NCBI GenBank assembly: GCA_023459915.1
Contig: JAEWSN010000026.1
Coordinates: forward strand, 1 to 18,732
Origin: Bacillota bacterium
GTDB lineage: Bacteria > Bacillota > Clostridia > DSM-8532
Reading direction: 5' to 3'
DNA: 18,732 nt
This document shows, one piece after another, positions 1-6,396 of this stretch. The position numbers were made by a program, and so were the translations under genes. Within the stretch, counting starts at the first letter, position 1, and each line of letters opens with the position of its first letter. The notes under the pieces were generated by a model, which saw only the letters and a program-made list of their open reading frames with translations, made no database searches and was not told where the DNA came from.

Positions 1-716
1 CCGGAAGATTCCCCATCGATGTCTGGAAGGCGCACAATCCCAAAATCATGCAGCTGACAGGGGACGAGGGAAGAACCTACATCCCGCTTGAGTTCCAGAA
101 GTACAACGGCAAGGAACCGCAGTTTGCAGGCGGCCGTGGTGCCGGCTGGGTGGGGACGATGGTGACAACCAATGCCAAGAATCCGGAACGCATCATCCGG
201 TACCTCGAATACAGCTGGAGTGACGAGGGACAGCTCACCAACCTGTTCGGCCGTGAAGGGGAAACCTACGACATGGTGGACGGAATGCCCAGATACAAAC
301 CGGAAATCCTGGCGGAAATCGAGCAGGAACCCGCCGCGCTGAAGGACAAGTATGGGTTCGAGCAGCGGCTGCTGATGTGGCGCTCCAAGTGGGCTGGCTT
401 GCAGAAGGTGGCGATGGCGCCGGAATCCTACGCAAATTACCTCAAGGATGTCGGCAAATATGGTGTGGACGTCTGGGAGCTTGGCCTGGACAGCCTGGAT
501 CCGGACCCGGCGTCTCCGGAAGGCGTTGCCTACGCGAAAATCAAAAACATCTGGAACCGGTATCTGGCACAGATGGTGCTGGCGGAAACCGACGCCGAGT
601 TTGACGCCATTTACGCGGACGCGATGACGGAATTGCAGGGAACGGATTTGGATGCCCTGAAAAAGGTCATGACGGAAAACCACCTGAAGGATCAAGCCAA
701 GAAGATGGGCAAATAA
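1..716 (+). CDS. Sugar ABC transporter extracellular solute-binding protein, C-terminal part (5' partial)
   Basis: The reading frame is open from the window's left edge (first full codon at 3) to the TAA at 714-716, giving about 237 residues of a longer protein. The composition, with many Trp/Tyr residues, a Gly-rich strand (FAGGRGAGWVG), the segment NLFGREGETYDMVDG and a long helical charged C-terminus ending in KKMGK, fits the C-terminal lobe of the large (about 500-570 aa) family-1 solute-binding lipoproteins common in Clostridia and Paenibacillus. These proteins capture oligosaccharides outside the membrane and hand them to LplB/YtcP-type permeases, which would lie upstream of the window. 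The N-terminal lipobox is not visible. The adjacent fucosidase suggests a fucosylated or galactosylated oligosaccharide ligand, but that is inference. The family call is by overall resemblance and not by a diagnostic motif. Confidence 0.75.
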   Translation, partial: GRFPIDVWKAHNPKIMQLTGDEGRTYIPLEFQKYNGKEPQFAGGRGAGWVGTMVTTNAKNPERIIRYLEYSWSDEGQLTNLFGREGETYDMVDGMPRYKPEILAEIEQEPAALKDKYGFEQRLLMWRSKWAGLQKVAMAPESYANYLKDVGKYGVDVWELGLDSLDPDPASPEGVAYAKIKNIWNRYLAQMVLAETDAEFDAIYADAMTELQGTDLDALKKVMTENHLKDQAKKMGK

Positions 717-768
717 CACGGCCCAATGACACGGCCCAATAACACAGTCCAATGACACGATCCAACAT
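717..768. repeat. Four tandem 13-bp repeats after the solute-binding protein gene
   Basis: Immediately after the stop codon are four head-to-tail 13-mers: CACGGCCCAATGA, CACGGCCCAATAA, CACAGTCCAATGA and a more degenerate CACGATCCAACAT. The first two differ at one position. The array begins at the base after the TAA, and units 1 to 3 end in TGA or TAA, so the repeat unit itself resembles the gene's stop-codon end. This suggests slippage duplication of the 3' end of the gene. No function is evident. Confidence 0.8.
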
Positions 769-806
769 CAGGGTCCAGAACAGACACGAATGCGTCCACA
801 CGGATG

Positions 807-843
807 CGCACGGGCGGGTTCCCCAGGGATACCCGCCCGTGTG
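807..843 (+). terminator. Strong hairpin, possible terminator or mRNA-stabilising structure
   Basis: A perfect 11-bp GC-rich inverted repeat, CACGGGCGGGT (809-819) and ACCCGCCCGTG (831-841), encloses an 11-nt loop and can be extended by a G-U and a C-G pair. No run of T follows on either strand, so it is not a canonical Rho-independent terminator. Between a binding-protein gene and the next gene of a transport/hydrolase operon, such hairpins often protect the upstream mRNA and attenuate downstream expression. That role is inferred here. Confidence 0.55.
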
Positions 844-913
844 ATGAAAACGGATCGGCTTCGTCCATGTCCCCAATTTGAGGCGCGTCCACGCAGAAAA
901 AAGGAGTTGTGCC

Positions 914-3268
914 ATGAATCATCCCTATCATCTCAGATATGACAATCAGGCCAGTGTCTGGAGCGATGCCCTGCCCATGGGCAATGGTCGGCTGGGCGCC
1001 ATGGTGTATGGCCATGCCTGCGTGGAACGCATCCAGCTCAACGACGATTCCCTGTGGTATGGCGGCTTCACCGACCGGAACAATCCGGCATTGAGGGAGA
1101 AGCTGCCGGAAATTCGCCGCCTGGTCTTTTCGGGAGAGATTGAAAAGGCAGAGGAGCTTATTTTGCAGTACATGGTGGGCACCCCGAACAACATGCGCCA
1201 CTATGTGCCGCTGGGTGAGCTGAGTTTCGCCCTGAACCAGCGGCTGCCGTTTGCGTTCGGCTGGCTGCCCCACAGCCACGGGTCGGAGGCGTACACCTCC
1301 GACCTCGATCTGATGACAGGTGTGCTGGAGATTGCACACACGCAGGCCGGTGTGCGGTACCGCAGGGAAATGTTTGTCAGCAACCCGGCACAGGTTCTGT
1401 GCATCCGTTTGACCACGGAGACCCCGGGCGCCATCAATCTGGATATCCTGATGGACCGCACCGTGGTGTCCGACCAGACCATCGGGGACGACCGGCGGCC
1501 CGGCAGGCGGGTTCGGGCCGGCATCTGGCCGGCGACGATGGCGGATGCCAACCGGACCGTCGATGACCGGACGATCCTGCTGCAGGGCCATGAGGCACAA
1601 ACAGGCTTTGCAACGGGTGTTCGCGCAGTCTGTGACGGCGTGGTGCAGAACCCCTCCTCCCAATTGCTGGCGCGGGATTGCAGCGAGGTGGTGCTTTATC
1701 TGGCCTCCTCGACCACCAACCGGTGTACCGATCCAACCGCGGCCGTGATCGAACGGCTGGACGCCGCTCAGGCAACGGGGTATGAAAAACTGAAAGCCGA
1801 TCACGTCAGGGACTTTTCCTCCCTGATGGCGCGCTGCGCGCTGGATTTGGGCCCTTCTCCGGATCTCGCGACAGACGAACGTCTCCTCACGGTGCGTGAA
1901 GGAAAGCCGGATCCCGCGCTGGCTGCGCTGTACTTCCAGTATGGCCGTTATCTCATTGTTTCCGGAGGCCGTGCGGACAGCGCGGCGCTGAACCTGCAGG
2001 GGATCTGGAATGCGGAGTTCATGCCGTCCTGGGACAGCAAATACACCATCAACATCAATCTGCAGATGAATTACTGGCCGGTGGAGGTCTGCAACCTGTC
2101 CGAGCTGCATGGGCCGTTCATGGATCTGATGAAGAAGATGCACGAAAACGGGAAGCGGACGGCACAGGCCATGTATGGCATGCGCGGCATGGTCTGTCAC
2201 CACAACACCGATTTCTACGGGGATTGCGCCCCGCAGGACTGGTACATGGCGGCCACCCCGTGGACAACCGGCGGTCCCTGGATGGGGCTGCATGTCTGGG
2301 AGCATTATCTGCACACGCGGGATGTGGATTTCCTGAAGGACATGTATCCGATGCTGCGGGACATGGCCCTGTTTCATGTGGACTTTCTGGTGGAACTGAA
2401 TGGGCAGCTGGTGACCTGTCCCTCCGTGTCGCCGGAGAACCGGTACATCCTCCCCAGCGGCAACGACACGCCGGTTTGCGCGGGACCCGCGATGGACGGC
2501 CAGATTTTGCGGGCTTTTTTCGGCGCAGTCACGGAGATTCAGCAGCTGCTGGGTGTGGATGCGGCGCTTCGGGACACCTTGCTGGAGATGGCGTCAAGGC
2601 TTCCGGATACCCAAATCGGCAGCAAGGGCCAGATTGTGGAATGGGACAGGGAATACCCGGAGCTGACCCCCGGGATGGGACATGTGTCCCACCTGTTCGC
2701 CTGCTATCCCGGCACCGGCATCAACTGGCATGAAACCCCTGAATTGATGCAGGCCGTGCGGCAATCCCTGGCATTGCGCGCGGATCATGGCGCGGCCAGG
2801 GGCGGCTGGCCGCTGGCCTGGTTTGTGAACCTGCATGCCAGGCTGATGGACGGGGAGAAGACGGATGCCGGGATCACGCAGATGCTCGCGCATTCCAGTT
2901 CCCGTTCCCTGCTCAACGCCAACCGGGTGTTCCAGATCGACGGAAACCTTGGTTTGACGGCCGGCATCGCGGAATGCCTGCTGCAGAGCCATGTCGCCCT
3001 GCATTTTCTGCCGGCGCTCCCTGTGTCCTGGAAAACGGGGCATGTGCGGGGACTGCGGGCGCGCGGTGGATACGAGGTGGATCTGGACTGGCAGGATGGA
3101 CGACTGGAACAGGCAGTGGTGCGCCCGATGTGGGATGGCATGATCGAGGTGGTGGGCGCGGCGCTGAGGGTTGTCTGTGACGGCGAAACGGTTCCGGTCG
3201 CCACGACCGAAGTGGGTTTCGCCTTCCAGACTGCGGCAGGGAAGGCGTATGTGGTTCAGCCGTTCTGA
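914..3268 (+). CDS. GH95 family glycoside hydrolase (alpha-L-fucosidase / alpha-L-galactosidase)
   Basis: The 784-residue product has the size of single-domain GH95 enzymes, which hydrolyse alpha-1,2-linked L-fucose (some act on L-galactose) by inversion. The N-terminal beta-sandwich begins with an SVWSDALPMGNGRLGAMV segment typical of the family. The (alpha/alpha)6 catalytic domain carries TININLQMNYWP, whose Asn380 and Asn382 match the Asn pair that activates water with the base Asp. It also has SVSPENRY with Glu508 as likely acid, HVSHLFACYPG, and QIDGNLGLTAGIAE with Asp676 as likely partner Asp; assignments follow the bifidobacterial AfcA scheme. The start at 914 follows AAAAAAGGAG; an in-frame TTG at 878 lacks this support. 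No signal peptide is seen, so it is probably cytoplasmic. It follows a sugar-binding protein, suggesting import and then defucosylation. Confidence 0.93.
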   Translation: MNHPYHLRYDNQASVWSDALPMGNGRLGAMVYGHACVERIQLNDDSLWYGGFTDRNNPALREKLPEIRRLVFSGEIEKAEELILQYMVGTPNNMRHYVPLGELSFALNQRLPFAFGWLPHSHGSEAYTSDLDLMTGVLEIAHTQAGVRYRREMFVSNPAQVLCIRLTTETPGAINLDILMDRTVVSDQTIGDDRRPGRRVRAGIWPATMADANRTVDDRTILLQGHEAQTGFATGVRAVCDGVVQNPSSQLLARDCSEVVLYLASSTTNRCTDPTAAVIERLDAAQATGYEKLKADHVRDFSSLMARCALDLGPSPDLATDERLLTVREGKPDPALAALYFQYGRYLIVSGGRADSAALNLQGIWNAEFMPSWDSKYTININLQMNYWPVEVCNLSELHGPFMDLMKKMHENGKRTAQAMYGMRGMVCHHNTDFYGDCAPQDWYMAATPWTTGGPWMGLHVWEHYLHTRDVDFLKDMYPMLRDMALFHVDFLVELNGQLVTCPSVSPENRYILPSGNDTPVCAGPAMDGQILRAFFGAVTEIQQLLGVDAALRDTLLEMASRLPDTQIGSKGQIVEWDREYPELTPGMGHVSHLFACYPGTGINWHETPELMQAVRQSLALRADHGAARGGWPLAWFVNLHARLMDGEKTDAGITQMLAHSSSRSLLNANRVFQIDGNLGLTAGIAECLLQSHVALHFLPALPVSWKTGHVRGLRARGGYEVDLDWQDGRLEQAVVRPMWDGMIEVVGAALRVVCDGETVPVATTEVGFAFQTAAGKAYVVQPF

Positions 3269-3290
3269 CCTCACCCGCAAGCACCTGCCC

Positions 3291-3536
3291 TCATGGACAC
3301 ATCCATTTGGACGCAGTACAGGACGATCCGCTATGAAAGCGGGCGGGAAACAGCAGATTTTCGAATGCGGCGAATAAAACGCACAGCAATTCCTTTTCCA
3401 TTGGGTTCAGCTTGTGATAGGCTTTCATCAGTTCCTCCCACAACAAGGGAATACCGGCTACAGATGTTCCGGAACGATTGCACTTGGCATTGCGTGACTG
3501 CGGATGGGTTCCATTGGCGGTTACGCGCTCACTCAT
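3291..3536 (-). pseudogene. Possible gene remnant of unknown family on the - strand
   Basis: The spacer after the fucosidase is visibly richer in A+T than its neighbours. On the - strand it can be read as about 81 residues from the ATG at 3536 to the TGA at 3291-3293, including IPLLWEELMKAYHKLNP and MEKELLCVLFAAFENLL. That stretch looks like an amphipathic helical protein and not like the Arg/Pro/Ala-rich shadows seen elsewhere. No domain is recognised. There is no clear ribosome binding site before this ATG, and the frame continues upstream into sequence antisense to the next gene. It may be the decayed 3' end of a gene, a short unrecognised gene, or chance. Confidence 0.25.
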
Positions 3537-3542
3537 TATTCT
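3514..3542 (+). promoter_or_regulatory. Candidate sigma-70 promoter for the FAD oxidoreductase gene
   Basis: TTGGCG (3514-3519) and TATTCT (3537-3542) are separated by 17 bp, each matching the consensus at four of six positions. The -10 ends 37 bp before the start codon at 3580. The long spacer after the fucosidase makes an independent promoter plausible, but the match is modest. Confidence 0.35.
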
Positions 3543-3579
3543 ACGACAACTTTGGAACCCAGCATGCTTTGAGGTGCGC

Positions 3580-4905
3580 ATGATGCAGCGATTGGAAGTG
3601 GCGCAGTGGATTCCGGAGGCGGGAGACCGCTTTGATGTCATTGTGGCAGGTGGCGGCCCCGCAGGGCTTGGCGCGGCACTGGCGTCAGCCCGAACCGGTG
3701 CCAGGACGCTGCTGCTCGAAGCCCGCGGGTTTTTTGGCGGCGTGGCCGCAACCTCCCTGTGGATGCCGATGAACCGGATGCGCCTGAACGGCGGCAGCCG
3801 AGGCGGCGTGCATGACCTGATCATCAAAAAGCTGGAGCAATACGGAACAGACGCCTATCTTGAGGGCAAAACCTCCTGGGTGGATGGCGACGGACTTCAC
3901 ATTCACCCCGAGTACCTTCGCGCGGCCATCTTCGAGCTGCTGGAGGAAAGCGGGTGCCACTATCTGCTGTACAGCCCCGTGGTGGGCGCGAAAACGGAAA
4001 ATGGTGTGCTCAAGGCTGCTGTGGTGCAGACAAAGAGCGGCCTTGCGACGTTCGTGGCCGATGTGTTCGTGGATTGTACCGGGGATGGCGATCTGTCGTT
4101 CCATGCCGGCGCGCGGACGCAAATCGGACGGGAGGGGGATGGCGGCCTCATGCCCGTCACACTGGGCTTCGCGCTGGCCAATGTGGACACGGATCGCCTG
4201 TTTGCGTTCTACAACGGGCCGGACTGCGGCCCGGTCATGAAGCGTGTGCTCGACGAGGCGGCCGACGAAGGGTATGCCTGTGCGCCGTGGTACTCCTTTG
4301 ACCGGACAACCATTCCGGGAGTGGCCTCTGTCAATCATGGCGGGCTGAAGGACGTGGGGGTGCTCGATGCCACCAGGGCGAAGGATCATACATTGGCCGA
4401 ACGCATCGGCATCGCCCTGGCCCTGGATTTCGTGAAGCTTGCCCGGGAAAAGGGGATCCCTGGTCTGGAGCATTGTCATTTGATGCGGGTTGGTGCCAAC
4501 GTCGGGGTGCGGGAAACCCGGCGCGTCATCGGGGAATATGTGCTGACCATCGAGGATGCCGTCAACGGCACGGAATTCCCGGATGTCATCGCCCGCCGGT
4601 ACGGTGCGGTCGACGTCGCCGGTCTGCAGGAGGACAAGGATTACAAAAGCGTCATGAAATCCGGCTACGCCTATCCCTACCGGGGATTGTTGCCGGTGGG
4701 CGTGGAGCGGCTGCTGGTGGCGGGGCGGTGCGGTTCGTACACCCATCTCGGCATGGCGGCCGGCAAAAGCATGGGCAACATGATGGCGCTGGGACAGGCG
4801 GCCGGCGTGGCCGCCGCGCTTTCCGTTCAGACGGGGAAGACACCCAGAACGCTGGATCCCAAGGCGGTGCAGGAGGTGCTGCTGGCGTGGGGTGTGACAT
4901 TGTAG
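3580..4905 (+). CDS. FAD-dependent oxidoreductase (FAD_oxidored family)
   Basis: The product is 441 residues if translated from the ATG at 3580, or 440 from the adjacent ATG at 3583; GAGGTG at 3571-3576 supplies the ribosome binding site. The N-terminal Rossmann fold reads FDVIVAGGGPAGLGAA (dinucleotide-binding glycines at residues 24-29) with Glu48 ending the second strand to hold the FAD ribose. The middle has FVDCTGDGDLSFHAGA, and the C-terminus has LLVAGRCGSYTHLGMAAGK and GQAAGVAAAL, the second FAD-contacting segment typical of Pfam FAD_oxidored (PF12831) proteins. Members lie in many sugar-utilisation clusters of Clostridia and Bacteroidetes and their substrates are mostly unknown. A role in oxidising a sugar or sugar-derived compound is inferred only from the neighbouring fucosidase. 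No signal peptide or membrane segment is seen. Confidence 0.88.
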   Translation: MMQRLEVAQWIPEAGDRFDVIVAGGGPAGLGAALASARTGARTLLLEARGFFGGVAATSLWMPMNRMRLNGGSRGGVHDLIIKKLEQYGTDAYLEGKTSWVDGDGLHIHPEYLRAAIFELLEESGCHYLLYSPVVGAKTENGVLKAAVVQTKSGLATFVADVFVDCTGDGDLSFHAGARTQIGREGDGGLMPVTLGFALANVDTDRLFAFYNGPDCGPVMKRVLDEAADEGYACAPWYSFDRTTIPGVASVNHGGLKDVGVLDATRAKDHTLAERIGIALALDFVKLAREKGIPGLEHCHLMRVGANVGVRETRRVIGEYVLTIEDAVNGTEFPDVIARRYGAVDVAGLQEDKDYKSVMKSGYAYPYRGLLPVGVERLLVAGRCGSYTHLGMAAGKSMGNMMALGQAAGVAAALSVQTGKTPRTLDPKAVQEVLLAWGVTL

Positions 4906-4923
4906 GAATGCCTGTCACTCCCC

Positions 4924-4939
4924 ATGGCAAATTTGTCAT
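4924..4939. promoter_or_regulatory. Imperfect 16-bp palindrome downstream of the oxidoreductase gene
   Basis: ATGGCAAATTTGTCAT is symmetric except at one position in each arm. It lies 18 bp after the oxidoreductase stop and upstream of the direct repeats before the fic gene. It could be a regulator binding site. A competing hairpin also pairs ATGGCA (4924-4929) with TGCCAT (4943-4948). No T-run follows, so it is unlikely to be a terminator. Confidence 0.3.
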
Positions 4940-4953
4940 GCGTGCCATCCGCT

Positions 4954-5030
4954 GATATTGGAATGGAAGATAACTGATTCTGGAATGGATGATAATGTTC
5001 CGATATCGGTATATAATGATGGCGAGGTGG
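4954..5030 (+). promoter_or_regulatory. fic promoter region with 22-bp direct repeats and a palindrome
   Basis: Two copies of a GAT-NN-TGGAATGGA-(A/T)-GATAA element begin at 4954 and 4976, exactly 22 bp or about two helical turns apart. They are followed by the perfect palindrome CCGATATCGG (5000-5009) and a consensus -10 hexamer TATAAT (5012-5017). No good -35 box is visible, which suits an activator-dependent or tightly repressed promoter. GGCGAGGTGG (5021-5030) is the ribosome binding site. The downstream gene encodes its own N-terminal DNA-binding domain, so autoregulation through these sites is the natural hypothesis. Confidence 0.6.
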
Positions 5031-5035
5031 CATGA

Positions 5036-5953
5036 ATGAACTACATGAGCACGAAACAGGCAAGTGAAAAATGGGGAATCAGCGATCGTAGAGTCCGCGT
5101 GCTGTGCCATGAAGGGCGTATCGAAGGGGCGGTCAAGTTTGGACGAAACTGGTCTGTGCCTGCTGATGCAGCCAAGCCGTCCGATGCAAGGGAAGCAAGT
5201 GGGAAACGCTATGTCGGATTGACCCATGACTTCAGTCAAATCGATGCGCGCAAGACGTCCATCGACAGGCACAGGCCATTTTCCAAAGGGCTTGCAAAGT
5301 CCCTGCAAGAAAAACTCATCGTTGAATGGACGTATCACAGCAATGCCATCGAGGGAAATACACTGACATTGTCGGAGACCAAGGTTGTTCTTGAAGGGAT
5401 AACCATTGGCGGGAAAAGCGTGGTGGAACATCTGGAAACAGTCAACCACCGTGAGGCCATCTTGTTTGTTGAAGACTTGATTGCCAACAGGGAACCGCTT
5501 TCCGAATGGCATGTCAAAAGTATTCATACGTTGATACTCAAAGGAATAGACACTGAAAATGCCGGCCGTTACCGGCATGAAAATGTTGTCATCAGTGGGG
5601 CAAAGCACATGCCACCAAAGCACTATGTGGTTGCCGCACTCATGAACAGGCTTATGATGGAATATCATCATGAATGGCAGGCCTTTCATCCCGTGGTTCG
5701 GGCCGCCCTGCTCCACGGGGAGTTCGTGAAAATCCATCCGTTCATCGATGGAAATGGCAGGACTGCCAGACTGCTGCTCAATTTTGAATTGCTGAAGAGT
5801 GGCTATCCGCCGATCATCTTCAAGAACGAGGAGCGGGCAAGATACTATGATGTGCTCGATTTGGCACACACAACGATGAATTACGACCCCTTCATCGAAA
5901 TGGTTTCAAGTCTTGTGGCGGAGTCGGAAAGCCTTTGGTTGTCCGTGCTATAG
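5036..5953 (+). CDS. Fic family protein (AMP-transferase) with N-terminal HTH DNA-binding domain
   Basis: The 305-residue protein combines two modules. Residues 1-45 (MSTKQASEKWGISDRRVRVL then GRIEGAVKFGRNWSVPADA) resemble an excisionase/MerR-like winged helix. Residues about 85-300 form a Fic domain with the full motif HPFIDGNGRTAR (His234 catalytic, Asp238 metal-binding, Arg242 and Arg245 phosphate-binding). SNAIEG at 102-107 is the (S/T)xxxE(G/N) inhibitory helix motif, placed N-terminal as in class II Fic proteins; Glu106 is expected to block productive ATP binding until relieved. Fic enzymes transfer AMP from ATP to a hydroxyl side chain of a target protein. The ATG at 5036 follows GAGGTGG; Met4 (5045) is an alternative start. 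The gene is less GC-rich than its neighbours, which may reflect transfer. It appears monocistronic with no antitoxin gene beside it; the HTH suggests regulation of its own promoter. Confidence 0.9.
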   Translation: MNYMSTKQASEKWGISDRRVRVLCHEGRIEGAVKFGRNWSVPADAAKPSDAREASGKRYVGLTHDFSQIDARKTSIDRHRPFSKGLAKSLQEKLIVEWTYHSNAIEGNTLTLSETKVVLEGITIGGKSVVEHLETVNHREAILFVEDLIANREPLSEWHVKSIHTLILKGIDTENAGRYRHENVVISGAKHMPPKHYVVAALMNRLMMEYHHEWQAFHPVVRAALLHGEFVKIHPFIDGNGRTARLLLNFELLKSGYPPIIFKNEERARYYDVLDLAHTTMNYDPFIEMVSSLVAESESLWLSVL

Positions 5954-6060
5954 CCTTCCGTCAAAGCATCGTCGGGGCCTATGGAAAGTCGTGCGCATCG
6001 CACGTCCAGCCTCATGGCACAGGCACCATTGTTGCACTTTCCCATGATTTTTGTCATAAT

Positions 6061-6089
6061 GAAGCTTGTTCCATGAAGGAACAAGCTTC
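6061..6089. repeat. Perfect 12-bp inverted repeat (hairpin)
   Basis: GAAGCTTGTTCC (6061-6072) and GGAACAAGCTTC (6078-6089) are exact reverse complements around a 5-nt ATGAA loop. Neither strand has a T-tract after the stem, so a canonical terminator is unlikely. The perfect stem with little decay suggests a selected RNA structure, a protein-binding site or a recent small palindromic insertion. Confidence 0.7.
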
Positions 6090-6199
6090 CCTGAAGGGAT
6101 GTCAACCGTATCACGCTCATGCCATGCCGTGTTCGCAAGGTATGGCACCAAAACCTGAAACATCCAGACATCCAGAGAAACAACGCCATGAAGGCGGCC

Positions 6200-6240
6200 G
6201 GCCTCCCAATGGAGCCAGTTGTTTTTGTGGTTTTTTTGTT
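6200..6240 (+). terminator. Candidate Rho-independent terminator downstream of fic
   Basis: GG-C-CTCC (6200-6206) can pair with GGAGCC (6211-6216) over a CAAT loop with one bulged C, and the tail at 6219-6240 is strongly T-rich, with runs of five and seven T. The stem is short and imperfect. It could end fic transcription, or act as an attenuator in the leader of the nickel operon if that promoter lies upstream. Confidence 0.45.
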
Positions 6241-6280
6241 GCCATTTATTGCTCTGATTACGTGATTGCTGTGGCGCATA

Positions 6281-6315
6281 ATAGCCGAAACGGTTATCAC
6301 ACCGGCTGTTGTGAT
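6281..6315 (+). promoter_or_regulatory. Candidate operator dyads upstream of the nickel operon
   Basis: Two dyads sit side by side: ATAGCCG-AAA-CGGTTAT (6281-6297, one G-T pair) and ATCACA-N8-TGTGAT (6296-6315, perfect arms). CATAAT just before them (6277-6282) could serve as a -10 element, although no good -35 is present. They lie about 80-115 bp before the cbiM-type start. Binding by a nickel-responsive regulator is possible, but the sequence does not match the E. coli NikR operator. Confidence 0.35.
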
Positions 6316-6396
6316 CGCGTGATTCAGGATGAAATTGATTCGGATGGTCAACGGCCGGAGTAACCGCCGGAGTAATCGTTACGGAGGAAACAACCC

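Larger units (their letters stand above)
5954..6396. other. Gene-free spacer between fic and the nickel operon
   Basis: These 443 bp hold no convincing gene; open frames on both strands have no ribosome binding site or recognisable protein character. The spacer contains a short hairpin just after the fic stop (CGTGCG-CAT-CGCACG, 5990-6004), a 12-bp perfect hairpin at 6061-6089, a hairpin with a T-rich tail at 6200-6240, and two adjacent dyads at 6281-6315. The last 40 bp contain a repeated CCGGAGTAA. I looked for a cobalamin riboswitch B12 box and for the E. coli-type NikR half-sites and saw neither. Confidence 0.6.

Noticed and set aside
878..913. Upstream TTG start for the fucosidase
   Set aside because: It adds 12 residues without family resemblance, while the ATG at 914 has a strong ribosome binding site.
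692..2377. 561-codon open frame on the - strand opposite the fucosidase gene
   Set aside because: It is antisense to a gene with clear GH95 catalytic motifs, is rich in His/Gln/Arg/Pro as mirrored GC-rich codons are, has no ribosome binding site and shows no domain.
3685..4746. 353-codon open frame on the - strand opposite the FAD oxidoreductase
   Set aside because: Its composition is His/Gln/Pro-rich with no fold signature; the + strand gene has both FAD-binding motifs.
5935..6363. Open frames of 142-158 codons on both strands in the fic-nickel operon spacer
   Set aside because: No ribosome binding sites, unbalanced composition and overlap with hairpins; the spacer is better read as regulatory or non-coding.
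5954..6396. Cobalamin or other known metal riboswitch upstream of the metal transporter
   Set aside because: I could not find a B12-box-like core or a recognisable NiCo-type structure by eye; the stems seen do not form a known riboswitch fold. A covariance search would settle it.
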